Positions 29,292 through 39,276 of a DNA stretch of 64,000 nucleotides are shown piece by piece. How positions within the stretch are numbered: position 1 is the stretch's first letter; each line of letters opens with the position of its first letter. The stretch comes from Marinobacter sp. ATCH36 (lineage in GTDB: Bacteria; Pseudomonadota; Gammaproteobacteria; Pseudomonadales; Oleiphilaceae). The stretch is taken from the NCBI RefSeq assembly GCF_023555055.1, contig NZ_JAMJPL010000002.1, forward strand, positions 558,001-622,000, given 5' to 3'. The notes under the pieces were generated by a model, which was not told where the DNA came from, ran no database searches, and was given only the letters and a program-made list of their open reading frames with translations. The position numbers and the translations under genes are program-made.

Positions 29292-29924
29292 TCATGCACC
29301 GTAGAGTCGCTGACGACGAATTTCATGCAATACGCTGTCAGGCAGCAGATACCGGGGTGAGCGACCAGAAAGAATCCGGTCGCGAATGCCTGTTGCCGAG
29401 ATATCGAGCAATGGCGGATCCAGCTCCAGAATATGACCGCAGGGTGCGCCATAGAGAGGCTCCACGCTGTCCACACAGCGCTCCTGGAGCAGGCGGGCCG
29501 GCGCGCTGCCCGGCACCAGCCCGGGCCCCGGCCGTCGTACCACAACAATGTGCGCCAGTTCGGGAATACGTTGCCATTCCTGCCAGCGGTCGAAACCGGC
29601 AAAGGAATCAGTACCCAAAACCATGGTCAGCGACTGATCCGGCCCCAGTTCCGCACGGACCTGGCGCAGGGTTTCCGCTGTATACGAGGCTCCATCGCGG
29701 CCCAATTCCCGGGTATCCAGTGTCAGCCCGGGCTCGTCCGCAATGGCGAGCTCCAGCAATGCAACCCGTTGCTCGCTGGTTGCGCCAGGAACATCCCTGT
29801 GAGGAGGCACGTGACAGGGCATCAGCGAAACCTCGGGCACGCCCAGCCGCTCCCGGAGCTCCACAGCCAGCCGCAGGTGGCCATGATGGATCGGATCAAA
29901 AGTACCGCCGTAGATAACGTGCAT
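29292..29924 (-). CDS. nadD: Nicotinate-nucleotide adenylyltransferase
   Basis: Makes deamido-NAD from nicotinate mononucleotide and ATP. 210 residues. The nucleotidyl-transferase signature GGTFDPIHHGHLRLA is at 6-20 and the C-terminal ISATGIRDRILSGRSPRYLLP is present. It follows proA by six bases, giving the proA-nadD-rsfS-rlmH order seen in Pseudomonas relatives. Confidence 0.97.
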   Translation of the reverse strand: MHVIYGGTFDPIHHGHLRLAVELRERLGVPEVSLMPCHVPPHRDVPGATSEQRVALLELAIADEPGLTLDTRELGRDGASYTAETLRQVRAELGPDQSLTMVLGTDSFAGFDRWQEWQRIPELAHIVVVRRPGPGLVPGSAPARLLQERCVDSVEPLYGAPCGHILELDPPLLDISATGIRDRILSGRSPRYLLPDSVLHEIRRQRLYGA

Positions 29925-29930
29925 ACAGAA

Positions 29931-31187
29931 TCAGGTCCGGATGTGGCCATCGCCGAACACCACGTATTTCTGCGATGTCAGACCTTCAAGACCGACAGGG
30001 CCCCGGGCGTGGATTTTGTCCGTGGAAATACCGATTTCGGCACCCAGACCGTATTCGAATCCGTCGGCAAAACGGGTAGAGGCATTGACCATGACAGAAG
30101 CCGAATCAACTTCGGTAACGAACCGTCGAGCACGAGTGTAATTCTCAGTGATAATACTGTCGGTGTGTTGAGAGCTGAAGCGGTTGATATGTGCGATGGC
30201 ACCATCGAGCCCGTCCACAACTTTAATCGCAAGAATCGGGGCCAGATATTCGGTTGTCCAGTCCTCCTCGGTGGCAGCGGTCACATCCTGCAGGATTTGC
30301 AGGGTCTGTTCGCAGCCCCTGAGCTCCACTCCCTTTTCGCGGAATGCATCCGCCAGCAATGGCAGCATGTCACTGGCAACTTCCTGGTCCACAAGCAGCG
30401 TCTCCATGGTGTTGCAGGTGCCATAGCGCTGGGTCTTCGAATTGATCGCCACTGCCAGCGCCTTCTCGGGGTCGGCATGGCTATCGATATACACATGGCA
30501 GATGCCGTCAAGATGCTTGATTACCGGAACCCGGGCATCACGGCTGATTCGTTCGATCAGGCCCTTGCCGCCGCGGGGAACAATCACGTCGACAAACCGG
30601 GGCATGGTGATCAATTCGCCTACGGCAGCCCGGTCGGTGGTTTTGATAACCTGGACAGCGTTCTCAGGCAGCCTTGCCTCGGACAATCCACGGGCGAGGC
30701 ACGCCGCAATGGCCTGATTGGAGTGAATAGCCTCGGAGCCTCCCCGGAGAATGGTGGCGTTTCCGGATTTAAGGCACAGGCTGGCTGCCTCTACGGTGAC
30801 GTTGGGCCGCGACTCGTAAATAATACCGATAACTCCGAGAGGCACTCGCATGCGGCCCACCTGTATACCGGACGGACGGTAAGTCATATCGGTGATTTCG
30901 CCGATCGGATCCGGCAGGGACGCCACCTGGCGAAGCCCCTCAATCATTGCGTCAATGCGCGCCGGTGTCAGTTCCAACCGGTCCAGCATGGCGTCATCCA
31001 GGCCGCTACTGCGGCCATTCTCCAGATCCTTTGCGTTTGCCGTGGCCAGCTCACTCCTCGATGCATCCAGAACTTCCGCCGTCGCCATCAGCGCCTGATT
31101 GCGAACCGCAGTTGTGGATCGGGCGACCGCGGTGGCGGCTTGCCGTGCCTGCTGTCCCACCTCAGCCATGTATGCTGCAATATCCAT
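29931..31187 (-). CDS. proA: Gamma-glutamyl phosphate reductase
   Basis: NADPH-dependent second enzyme of proline synthesis. 418 residues. Motifs include the substrate-loop [20 protein letters not shown], the nicotinamide-site region [15 protein letters not shown] and the catalytic cysteine region [17 protein letters not shown] 31187 has AAGG eight bases upstream. proB is not adjacent. It is divergent from the operon of GGDEF-like genes. Confidence 0.97.
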   Translation of the reverse strand: MDIAAYMAEVGQQARQAATAVARSTTAVRNQALMATAEVLDASRSELATANAKDLENGRSSGLDDAMLDRLELTPARIDAMIEGLRQVASLPDPIGEITDMTYRPSGIQVGRMRVPLGVIGIIYESRPNVTVEAASLCLKSGNATILRGGSEAIHSNQAIAACLARGLSEARLPENAVQVIKTTDRAAVGELITMPRFVDVIVPRGGKGLIERISRDARVPVIKHLDGICHVYIDSHADPEKALAVAINSKTQRYGTCNTMETLLVDQEVASDMLPLLADAFREKGVELRGCEQTLQILQDVTAATEEDWTTEYLAPILAIKVVDGLDGAIAHINRFSSQHTDSIITENYTRARRFVTEVDSASVMVNASTRFADGFEYGLGAEIGISTDKIHARGPVGLEGLTSQKYVVFGDGHIRT

Positions 31188-31365
31188 CCGATTACCTTTT
31201 CGTTTTAAACCGATTGTGCGAATCAGAGCCTAACTGTACCTTTCCCGTTTCAAGTACGCATCCCAAGCGATTACTATACCGCCCTGACGCACGTTATTAC
31301 GCGGGTGATTGAGCGGTACCTGCTGTATGCTCTGAAACACGGACGCCCGGGAGAGGACGGATACC

Positions 31366-32385
31366 ATGGCCCAGATGGCCGAAAAATTCCTGCTAAGCCG
31401 ACTGTCGAGAACAGGATTCGTGATCCTGCTCGCCATCGCTGTATTCGCGGTTATTCAGCGGGAGCTACTGACCGCTGTTACGGCGATTGTCGGCGCTGGC
31501 CTGGTTTTCACCAGCAATGCTTTTCACCCCGGACGTTTCCGGCGCCCCTGGCCGGCCATTCATCGCCTGTTGTTCGTGGCCTTGCTATTCCTGTTGGTCA
31601 CCAGCCTTTGGACCGGCCCCTTGAACCTGACTCACTGGCTCTATATGGCGCCACTGATCGGATTCGCTTTGCTGCCGGTTTTCTGGGGAACCTGCATCAC
31701 CGTTCTGATCGCCTTTATGGCGATGTTCGCCGCCCACTGGTCCGGCGGTATCCCGGAACGTCACCAGATGATCAGCGCGCTGTTATTGACCGTAATGCTG
31801 TCCGGTTTACTGGTATTTCTCCGTGAATACAAGACCCGGCAACTGGCCCCCCTGCGACGCACTGACGAACTGACTCAGGCCGCCAGCAGGGAATACCTGT
31901 CTGCCGATCTTCACAAGGAGATCCAGCGCAGCGAACGGGAAGGCATCGACATGTCGGTGATCATGATTGGTCTGGACACCCACTTGAGTGACAATAACGC
32001 TGACGCCGATATCCGCTCCATATTGCCACGAATCGGCCGCTATCTGCACTCGCAACTGCGGGATTTCGACACCTATTACCGCGTGGCTGATTTACAGTTT
32101 CTGATTATCCTGCCCGGCATTGCGACCACAGACGCGGCCACCCTGGCGGAGACCATCCGCCGGGGTCTGAGTGCCCTGCTGGCTTCCCACCAGCTTGATC
32201 TGACTGTCAGTGCCGGAATTGCAGGGCTGAATATCGGCGATGATGCTGACAGCCTGCAACAATCCGCCGCCAATGCCCTCCGTCGGGCCCAACAACAGGG
32301 TGGTAACAGGGCCCAGTCGTACAGTACCTGGTCTCACACCGCACAAACGGCACGTACGGACGATACCGGAGGCCCGGCGTCATGA
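31366..32385 (+). CDS. Membrane protein with degenerate GGDEF domain (first of pair)
   Basis: A 339-residue protein with about six hydrophobic segments in residues 18-150, then a C-terminal GGDEF-fold domain (about 163-315). The usual DxLTGLxNR entry reads DELTQAASREYL and the GGDEF signature reads ADLQF (241-245, in YYRVADLQFLIILP), so catalytic and GTP-binding residues are lost and diguanylate cyclase activity is not expected. The domain could bind GTP or another protein; that is inference. It overlaps the next gene by four bases (ATGA) and is the first gene of a three-gene operon. Confidence 0.8.
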   Translation: MAQMAEKFLLSRLSRTGFVILLAIAVFAVIQRELLTAVTAIVGAGLVFTSNAFHPGRFRRPWPAIHRLLFVALLFLLVTSLWTGPLNLTHWLYMAPLIGFALLPVFWGTCITVLIAFMAMFAAHWSGGIPERHQMISALLLTVMLSGLLVFLREYKTRQLAPLRRTDELTQAASREYLSADLHKEIQRSEREGIDMSVIMIGLDTHLSDNNADADIRSILPRIGRYLHSQLRDFDTYYRVADLQFLIILPGIATTDAATLAETIRRGLSALLASHQLDLTVSAGIAGLNIGDDADSLQQSAANALRRAQQQGGNRAQSYSTWSHTAQTARTDDTGGPAS

Positions 32386-33380
32386 CCGAAACACGCCTTC
32401 GAAGCTTCACCCACCTGGCCGGCTACCTGCTTGCAAGCCTGTTCATTGCCAGCCTGGCCTTCCAGAATCTGCGTTATGGCTTCTATGAACTGTTCTTCCT
32501 CGCGTCCGGCATGGCGCTTCTGACCATTGCCGGGGCCGGATACACATTTATATGTCGCCGTCATCAGCTATCAGCACCCGGGCACCTGATCATTCTTACG
32601 GCCCTCAACAGTGGCCTGGTCGCAGCAATGTACATACTGGCACCGCCCGGAATCAGTCACTGGGTTATGCCCCTGGTGCTTCTTAATTTACTGATCCTGC
32701 CCCTGCGCCAGGGCATGATCCTCTCGCTTTTATTGCTGGCCGCACTGCTGATTTTCCTGTTGCTGACACAGACTGTTTCCCATGCCGTTACCATTGGCTC
32801 CGGGGTATTCGCGCTGATAGCCGTTGCGGCACTCTACATCTGGCACTATGACCACATGGCGCAGTCCGCGGAAGACCTGGCCATCACGGACCCGGTCACC
32901 GGCGCCCATAACGCGCGCTTCCTGGATGAAACCCTGCAGAAAGAAATCAGCCGCGCGATCGAGATGTCCCACTCTCTGTCCGTCGTATCCCTAACGATAG
33001 ACTATGCAGATGAAGCCGAGGACCTCCATGGCAAAGCAGGCATGCAGAGACTGCTGCGCGATCTCACACAGCACCTGTTCGGTGTGATTCGTGCCGGCGA
33101 CACGCTCTACACCCTTGAGAACGGTGAATTCTTCCTGATTCTGCCTTTCACACCGGAGGAAGGTGTGAGGGTTATCGCTGAACGCATTCGACGGACAATT
33201 GCGGAGCAAACCTGGCCGCTGACTGGCAAGGTTACCGTCAGCCTTGGCTGCACCACCCGAGCCAGTTCGGATACCCGCACGGCCGACCTGCGAAAACGGG
33301 TGCAACAGGCGCTGAAGGAAGCCAGGAAACGGGGGACCGACTCTGTCTGGTACAGCCAGGGAGAAATTCGTCAGTCATGA
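32382..33380 (+). CDS. Membrane protein with degenerate GGDEF domain (second of pair)
   Basis: 332 residues. Hydrophobic segments fill about 10-155, after which the cytoplasmic domain begins ITDPVTGAHNARFLDETL, close to the diguanylate-cyclase entry motif. The signature itself is ENGEF (246-250, in YTLENGEFFLILP) instead of GGDEF; the Glu and Phe are kept but both glycines and the metal Asp are changed. Activity is doubtful. It overlaps its neighbours on both sides by four bases, so all three proteins are probably made together. The first protein has a similar membrane-plus-GGDEF layout, which suggests a duplicated and diverged pair. Confidence 0.8.
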   Translation: MTETRLRSFTHLAGYLLASLFIASLAFQNLRYGFYELFFLASGMALLTIAGAGYTFICRRHQLSAPGHLIILTALNSGLVAAMYILAPPGISHWVMPLVLLNLLILPLRQGMILSLLLLAALLIFLLLTQTVSHAVTIGSGVFALIAVAALYIWHYDHMAQSAEDLAITDPVTGAHNARFLDETLQKEISRAIEMSHSLSVVSLTIDYADEAEDLHGKAGMQRLLRDLTQHLFGVIRAGDTLYTLENGEFFLILPFTPEEGVRVIAERIRRTIAEQTWPLTGKVTVSLGCTTRASSDTRTADLRKRVQQALKEARKRGTDSVWYSQGEIRQS

Positions 33381-34831
33381 GTTCGGAGTGGCTGCAGGCA
33401 TTGACTGCATGGCTCGGGGCCAATCCGGGCTGGCTCTCGGTCGCCCTATTCACGACCGCATTTCTGGAATCACTGGCGCTGGCCGGTATCCTGATCCCGG
33501 GTGTGGCCATTATTTTTGCGGTTGCTGCACTTGCGGGCCAGGTCTCTGTACCGATTCTGGAGGTGCTGCTCTGGGCGGGGGCCGGCGCTGTTGCTGGCGA
33601 CAGTATCAGCTTCGCCCTCGGCAGACTGTTTCAGGGCCGGCTGGATAAGCTCTGGCCACTGAATCGTTTTCCGGGTTTTATTGCCAAGGGTGAGGTCTTC
33701 TTCAACCTTCACGGCGGAAAAAGCGTTATCATTGGGCGGTTTGTTGGCCCGATACGCCCAATCATTCCCCTGATTGCCGGCGCCTTTCTGATGCCCTGGC
33801 GGCGATTTCTGGCATTTAATCTCTCCTCTGCCATAGCCTGGGCCCCCACCTATGTTTTACCCGGCTACCTGGTCGGCAGCGCGCTGGCCAGCGATTTTGA
33901 ACCACCGGCCCATTTTTACCCGGTCATCGGCATCAGCGCCGGAGTTCTGCTGGTGATCTACCTGCTACTGATCCGCTTCCAGCTGGGACTCGGTCATAGC
34001 AGCCAGCTTTACCATTGGGTTGCCGGCCTGATGGCCCGCTACCACTCCACTCACCGCTTCTGGCGGCTTTACACCAGCCAGAGGCCTGCACAGGCTGGAG
34101 AGTTCCCACTGCCCTCACTGTCGCTGGCACTGGGCGGTGGAGCACTGTTTCTGATCCTGGGGCAACTGGTAAATGCAACGCAGCTGTTCGAGCCGTTCAA
34201 TACCCTGACGCTCGAATGGCTGGAACAACTCAGGAATCCGTTACTGGACCCGGTGATGATTCTGGTAACGCTGCTGGGAGATCCCCCGATACTGTTGGCT
34301 GCAGCCATACTGGCCTCACTGGCACTGGGCATGCGTGGTTTTTACGCGGCAGCCCTGCATATTGTCGGTGCCGCCTTGCTGACAACACTGCTGGTGTGGG
34401 TGTTCAAATACCTCTCTGCGGTCCCACGACCAGACATCGTGCTTGGCCCGCCTGCCTCAGGCGCCTTTCCGAGCGGGCATACCACCGGCATTACCGTTTT
34501 TTCCTCACTGGCTGCCAGTTTCATTGCCCGGGAAAGCCGGCATCGTTGGCGTTCGCGCTATTATCTGCTGTTCAGTCTCCCCATCATTATGGTGGCGCTG
34601 AGTCGTCTTTACCTCGGGGTTCACTGGTTTACAGATATCGTCGCGGGGATTCTTCTGGGGCTGTCCATTTCCGGGCTGACAAGGGCCAGCTACAGCCGCT
34701 ACGACAATATTCCGCTGACCACGGACGGTTCATTACTGGCGGCGGGTATTGTATGGATGCTCTATATTGCCTGGTATATCACTGATAAATGGGCGGAAAC
34801 GGTATTTCTCTACGGTCCGGTGACGAGCTAG
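33377..34831 (+). CDS. DedA-PAP2 fusion membrane protein
   Basis: 484 residues. Residues 1-215 are a DedA domain, with the typical GRFVGPIRPIIPLIAGAFLM and FNLSSAIAWAP. Residues about 265-450 are a PAP2 phosphatase domain with KYLSAVPRPD (KxxxxxxRP), AFPSGHTTG and SRLYLGVHWFTD, so all three phosphatase motifs are intact. Such fusions are known and are thought to act on lipid pyrophosphates or phospholipids at the inner membrane. Expression with the two GGDEF-like proteins suggests a link to envelope lipid turnover, which is inference. Confidence 0.9.
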   Translation: MSSEWLQALTAWLGANPGWLSVALFTTAFLESLALAGILIPGVAIIFAVAALAGQVSVPILEVLLWAGAGAVAGDSISFALGRLFQGRLDKLWPLNRFPGFIAKGEVFFNLHGGKSVIIGRFVGPIRPIIPLIAGAFLMPWRRFLAFNLSSAIAWAPTYVLPGYLVGSALASDFEPPAHFYPVIGISAGVLLVIYLLLIRFQLGLGHSSQLYHWVAGLMARYHSTHRFWRLYTSQRPAQAGEFPLPSLSLALGGGALFLILGQLVNATQLFEPFNTLTLEWLEQLRNPLLDPVMILVTLLGDPPILLAAAILASLALGMRGFYAAALHIVGAALLTTLLVWVFKYLSAVPRPDIVLGPPASGAFPSGHTTGITVFSSLAASFIARESRHRWRSRYYLLFSLPIIMVALSRLYLGVHWFTDIVAGILLGLSISGLTRASYSRYDNIPLTTDGSLLAAGIVWMLYIAWYITDKWAETVFLYGPVTS

Positions 34832-34839
34832 GCGCGGGA

Positions 34840-35436
34840 TCAGTTCTGCTCCAGCGCTTCCAGCAACCCCAGTAGACGCTCCAGACGTTCCAGCGGGTCC
34901 TGGAGTTCTACCAGGCGTTGTTTTTCCTGCTTGTCCAGAGGAAGCAGTTCCGTCAGCCGCCAACCGACATCCCGGGCATCGTCATAGTCTATATCCATAC
35001 CCAGCTCACGAATGACCGGGTGTCGAAACAGCGCCTTCAATACCGAAGGCAGCTCGGTGAAGCGTTCCGGAACCGTCAGCTCCTCCTCCGCCAGCAGGCA
35101 TTCCACGTCGCCCACGTTGAGTCCATCCGGCTGCTGCCAGGTGCGAACCACAGTGACCTTGCCCTGGCCTTCAACCGTAATGCCCAGCAGGCCGTTGTCC
35201 AGCTGCTGGAAATCAATAATTCGCACATAAGTGCCAATGTCATAAAACGCCGCTGATGTGCCGGTTTCCAGTCCCTCCCTGAGCAGGACAACAACGAAAC
35301 CCCGATCTTCCTTGAGGCAACGCGTCAGCATATCGATGTATCTTGGCTCGAACAGCTGGAGGGGAATTCTTCCCCGGGGCAGCACAACAGAGTTCAACGG
35401 AAAAATAGGTACGTTCATTGTTGGAATTGTCACCAA
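34840..35436 (-). CDS. LON peptidase substrate-binding domain protein
   Basis: A 198-residue stand-alone LON N-domain protein, without the AAA+ or protease parts. The family start PIFPLNSVVLPRGRIPLQLF and FEPRYIDMLTRCLKEDRGF are clear. It may act as an adaptor or chaperone-like protein; function is unproven. Start choice is open: TTG 35436 has GGAG eight bases upstream, GTG 35433 is next, and ATG 35418 has no good site. It converges on the DedA-PAP2 gene with an eight-base gap. Confidence 0.85.
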   Translation of the reverse strand: MVTIPTMNVPIFPLNSVVLPRGRIPLQLFEPRYIDMLTRCLKEDRGFVVVLLREGLETGTSAAFYDIGTYVRIIDFQQLDNGLLGITVEGQGKVTVVRTWQQPDGLNVGDVECLLAEEELTVPERFTELPSVLKALFRHPVIRELGMDIDYDDARDVGWRLTELLPLDKQEKQRLVELQDPLERLERLLGLLEALEQN

Positions 35437-35474
35437 AAAAGGAGCTCCGAAAGACTGACCGCCCTGTCATATGC

Positions 35475-36731
35475 TCAGTGTATTGAAAGCAGGCGATGGA
35501 CCTCGTCCACCCTTGCACGGGCTTGCGTCAGAAGTTGCAGGCTGCGGGAAGCATTCAGCTCAAGCTCGCCCAGCCTTCGGTAAGCAGGCACCTCGTCAAA
35601 AGGCGGGAGGTTGCCATTCTGGCTGGAACCAATCATGGCATGCAACTGGGCGACAATCACAATATCCACCAGCTGGGGAGCCGTTTCCCGGCACTCATGG
35701 CCCCAGTCTTCGGCATGGCGGGTGGCCTCAATAAAGCTCGCCGGGAATGACCAGCTTTCAAGAATCGCCGTACCCACATCTGCCCGCAGTTCACTAATGG
35801 CGTGCTCCAGATTTGCCTGATCGGCAAATAGATTAACGTGGTGTTCGGCCTGAACCAGCACCGGCACCACCCCGATATCGTGCAACAATCCGGCAAGCAG
35901 AGCCTCTTCCGGATTGATGGATGTGGCGCTGTCGGCCAGTACCCAGCACAGCGCGGCAACCTCGCGAGAGTGGCGCCAGAGCTTGTCCATCTCTTTCTGC
36001 AGCGATGCCTGCCTGGTCTTGAACACTTCCCGCATGGAGAACACCGTTATCAGCTGGCGAGTTGTGCGCATTCCCAGCCTGACGACGGCTTCACGAACGT
36101 TGCGCACATCGCTGAACCCCCGGTACAACGGGCTGTTGCAGGCGCGGACCAGCTTGGCTGCCATTGCCGGGTCTGCGGAAATAGCGCTCGCAACCTGGTC
36201 GGCAGTGGAATCCTCGCGATCGACCGTTCTGCGAACCTTCCATGCCACATCCGGAACGCTGGGCAGGCTGAACTGGTTGGACCGCAGTTCGGCATAAAAC
36301 TCCATAAGCAGATGATGCTCTTCACTGCCATCGTCTCCCAAGCCATCACCCGAATCCATCTCCACCTGAGGCACCGGCGCCGAGCGCAACAGCTGGTTCA
36401 GGACATCCTGCGGGATCACCAGAAACTCACTGGCCTTGATCGCGGTCACGTCGTACATTCGAGGCTGTAACCTGGCGACAGGATTGACCGCTTTTTCACT
36501 CTCCGCGTCTACGATGGACTTGCGGCCGTCAACCGACTCCAGCTCCACACTGCCTGATACCAGGAAGAAATCCAGCCCATCACGTAGGCCCCGCTCCATT
36601 ACACGCTGGCCCGGGCCATGGGCTCTTCGTTCTGCCCGGCTTGCCAGCAACACCAACTGGTCGTCAGTTAACCGGTTCAACGGTTGAAACTGTTTGAGAC
36701 GACGCAGCGGCAGGCTTTCCTGCCCAGCCAT
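35475..36731 (-). CDS. Cyclic-nucleotide-binding-like and HDOD domain regulator
   Basis: 418 residues. Residues about 10-125 look like a cNMP-binding beta-barrel fold (LNRLTDDQLVLLASRAERR, DFFLVSGSVELES), though key phosphate-binding glycine/arginine residues are not obvious. Residues about 150-350 are an HDOD domain (SNQFSLPSVPDVAWKVRR, LLHDIGVVPVL). HDOD proteins act in signal transduction and two-component networks without metal-dependent hydrolase activity. The start at ATG 36731 has AAGGAG seven bases upstream. Divergent from ilvD. Confidence 0.85.
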   Translation of the reverse strand: MAGQESLPLRRLKQFQPLNRLTDDQLVLLASRAERRAHGPGQRVMERGLRDGLDFFLVSGSVELESVDGRKSIVDAESEKAVNPVARLQPRMYDVTAIKASEFLVIPQDVLNQLLRSAPVPQVEMDSGDGLGDDGSEEHHLLMEFYAELRSNQFSLPSVPDVAWKVRRTVDREDSTADQVASAISADPAMAAKLVRACNSPLYRGFSDVRNVREAVVRLGMRTTRQLITVFSMREVFKTRQASLQKEMDKLWRHSREVAALCWVLADSATSINPEEALLAGLLHDIGVVPVLVQAEHHVNLFADQANLEHAISELRADVGTAILESWSFPASFIEATRHAEDWGHECRETAPQLVDIVIVAQLHAMIGSSQNGNLPPFDEVPAYRRLGELELNASRSLQLLTQARARVDEVHRLLSIH

Positions 36732-36876
36732 AGGACTACTCCTTGGTCAGTTGTTCATTAACTCTGTTACACATTGTAAGCACGGATGATCAAAACAACC
36801 ATGCGATCAAGGGGTAATCTGGTATCCTTTTGCCTTTCATTTTTTGACCCAGTTGCAGAAGAGAGACCAGAAACCC

Positions 36877-38712
36877 ATGCCCCAGTATCGTTCGCGGACA
36901 TCCACCGCAGGCCGCAACATGGCGGGCGCCCGCGCTCTTTGGCGCGCCACCGGCATGAAGAATGAAGATTTTGGCAAACCCATTATTGCTGTTGCCAACT
37001 CCTTTACCCAGTTTGTGCCCGGCCATGTTCACCTCAAGGACCTGGGCCAGTTGGTGTGCCGCGAAATCGAGCAAGCCGGCGGTGTTGCCAAGGAATTCAA
37101 CACCATCGCCGTGGACGATGGTATCGCCATGGGCCACGACGGCATGCTGTATTCCCTGCCATCCCGGGAAATCATCGCCGATTCTGTGGAATACATGGTT
37201 AATGCTCACTGTGCCGACGCACTGGTGTGCATTTCCAACTGCGACAAGATCACGCCGGGCATGTTGATGGCCGCAATGCGCCTGAACATACCCGCCATCT
37301 TTGTCTCCGGTGGCCCCATGGAAGCCGGAAAAACCAAGCTTTCAGAGCACAAGCTCGACCTGGTCGATGCGATGGTCATTGCCGCCGACCCCAATGCCGA
37401 TGATGAAACGGTTGCCGAGTACGAGCGCAGTGCCTGCCCCACCTGCGGATCCTGTTCTGGAATGTTTACGGCCAACTCCATGAACTGTCTGACTGAAGCT
37501 ATCGGTCTTGCACTCCCGGGCAACGGCTCACTGCTGGCTACCCACGCGGACCGCGAACAGCTGTTTCTGCAAGCAGGAAGACAGATTGTAGAGAATGCCC
37601 GGCGCTATTACGAAGAAGACGACGCCAGCGTGCTGCCGTTGAGCATTGCCTCCATTGAAGCCTTTGAGAACGCCATGGTTATGGACATCGCCATGGGCGG
37701 GTCTACCAACACTATTCTGCATTTGCTGGCAGCAGCCCAGGAAGGCGGCGTACCGTTCACCCTCAACGAGATTGACCAGCTTTCCCGCAGGGTCCCGCAG
37801 TTGTGCAAGGTTGCACCCAACTCCCCGAAATACCACATGGAGGACGTGCACCGGGCCGGCGGCATCATGGGTATACTCGGCGAACTGGAACGGGGCGGAC
37901 TGATCAACGCGGACCTGCCCACGGTACACAGCAAAACCATGCGCGAAGCCCTGAAAACCTGGGACATCATGCAGGAGCCGACGCCCGAAGTGGTGGAGTT
38001 CTACAAGGCAGGCCCTGCCGGCATTCCAACCCAGACCGCCTTCAGCCAGAGTACCCGCTGGCCGTCACTTGACGGCGACCGGGAAACCGGCTGTATCCGC
38101 TCGGTCGAGCATGCCTACTCCTCTGAGGGCGGCCTCGCGGTACTCTTCGGTAACATTGCCCTGGACGGCTGCGTGGTCAAAACTGCCGGAGTGGACGAAA
38201 GCATCTTTGTGTTTGAGGGTAAGGCAAGGGTTTACGAGAGCCAGGATACGGCTGTAACAGGCATCCTCAATGACGAAGTGAAATCCGGCGAAGTGGTCAT
38301 TATCCGCTACGAAGGCCCCCGCGGCGGGCCCGGCATGCAGGAAATGCTCTACCCCACCAGCTATCTGAAGTCCAGGGGGTTGGGTAAAGACTGCGCGCTT
38401 CTCACCGACGGCCGTTTTTCTGGTGGCACCTCAGGATTGTCCATTGGCCACGCCTCTCCCGAAGCGGCCGCGGGCGGCGCTATTGGCCTGATCGAAGATG
38501 GCGACCTGATCCGCATCGACATCCCCAACCGCTCCATCAACGTGGAGATAGACCAGAACGAGCTGAATCGCCGCCGCGAAAAAAGGAACCAAAAGGGCTG
38601 GAAACCGGAACTCGCAAGGCCTCGCAAGGTGTCAGCGGCACTGAGAGCCTATGCTCTGCTGGCAACCAGTGCCGACAAGGGCGCGGTCAGAGACCTGGAA
38701 AAGCTGGACTGA
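36877..38712 (+). CDS. ilvD: Dihydroxy-acid dehydratase
   Basis: Fe-S enzyme of valine, leucine and isoleucine synthesis. 611 residues starting [18 protein letters not shown], matching Escherichia coli IlvD closely, so ATG 36877 is used rather than an upstream in-frame start at 36844. Cluster ligands are visible in [12 protein letters not shown] and [12 protein letters not shown], with the C-terminal [19 protein letters not shown]. Monocistronic by layout; a GC-rich hairpin follows. Confidence 0.97.
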   Translation: MPQYRSRTSTAGRNMAGARALWRATGMKNEDFGKPIIAVANSFTQFVPGHVHLKDLGQLVCREIEQAGGVAKEFNTIAVDDGIAMGHDGMLYSLPSREIIADSVEYMVNAHCADALVCISNCDKITPGMLMAAMRLNIPAIFVSGGPMEAGKTKLSEHKLDLVDAMVIAADPNADDETVAEYERSACPTCGSCSGMFTANSMNCLTEAIGLALPGNGSLLATHADREQLFLQAGRQIVENARRYYEEDDASVLPLSIASIEAFENAMVMDIAMGGSTNTILHLLAAAQEGGVPFTLNEIDQLSRRVPQLCKVAPNSPKYHMEDVHRAGGIMGILGELERGGLINADLPTVHSKTMREALKTWDIMQEPTPEVVEFYKAGPAGIPTQTAFSQSTRWPSLDGDRETGCIRSVEHAYSSEGGLAVLFGNIALDGCVVKTAGVDESIFVFEGKARVYESQDTAVTGILNDEVKSGEVVIIRYEGPRGGPGMQEMLYPTSYLKSRGLGKDCALLTDGRFSGGTSGLSIGHASPEAAAGGAIGLIEDGDLIRIDIPNRSINVEIDQNELNRRREKRNQKGWKPELARPRKVSAALRAYALLATSADKGAVRDLEKLD

Positions 38713-38718
38713 ACGCAA

Positions 38719-38752
38719 CGGGCCCGGAGTACACAGAGTACCACCGGGCCCG
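38719..38752. terminator. GC-rich hairpin after ilvD
   Basis: Stem CGGGCCCGG with CCGGGCCCG (38719-38727 and 38744-38752), loop 16 bases. It lies between the convergent ilvD and peptidoglycan-binding-protein genes. No T-run follows, so terminator function is likely but not certain. Confidence 0.6.
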
Positions 38753-38785
38753 AAAGCTTGCAGAAATCCGACTCAGGATATAGCT

Positions 38786-39196
38786 CTAGAAGAACCAGCC
38801 ACCGTCATCATCTTCCTCAATATCATCCTCTTTGGCCTGTGCTTCCGGAGTCTCTTCAGGCTCGGATGCGGTGCTGGAGGATGCTGCTGCGTTCTGCGAT
38901 GAGCCGGCAGAGCCAGACGACGCGACCTGCACTGACACCATACCCAACGCTTCTTTGGTGGCATCATTGAGTTCGCCCGAAGCATTCAGCCCCAGATCCC
39001 GTTGGAATGCTGTGAGCGCAGAGCGTGTTTGCTCGTCCATTCGCGCGCTGACATTATTGATCTCATAGCCCGCACCGTAGAGCGCATTCTTGAGCGCCAC
39101 AGTATCGTTTGCCAGTGCATGGGGGGCTGCGAGCGTCACCGCTCCGAGCATTACTGCCGCCGCCAGCTGGCTTCGTATTACTGACCTGCTGATCAT
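38786..39196 (-). CDS. Secreted peptidoglycan-binding-domain protein
   Basis: 136 residues. The signal peptide (about 1-29) ends in HALAN. One PG_binding_1-like domain follows (about 30-90: LKNALYGAGYEINNVSARMD, RSALTAFQRDLGLNASGEL). The tail is Ser/Ala-rich, then strongly acidic (KEDDIEEDDDGGWFF). No catalytic domain is present, so it probably binds murein without cutting it. The unusual C-terminal GGWFF after an acidic run is of unknown meaning. Confidence 0.8.
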   Translation of the reverse strand: MISRSVIRSQLAAAVMLGAVTLAAPHALANDTVALKNALYGAGYEINNVSARMDEQTRSALTAFQRDLGLNASGELNDATKEALGMVSVQVASSGSAGSSQNAAASSSTASEPEETPEAQAKEDDIEEDDDGGWFF

Positions 39197-39276
39197 GATC
39201 TACTCCGGTTACCTGTTGTTTTTTATTGTGATGCCAGCCTCTACAGGTTGGACACTAATACCAAAGACTAACATAG

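Noticed and set aside
29433-31208. A 591-codon plus-strand open frame opposite nadD and proA
   Set aside because: It is antisense to two clear enzymes, has no recognisable domain and its codon pattern mirrors the real genes; long antisense frames are common in GC-rich DNA.
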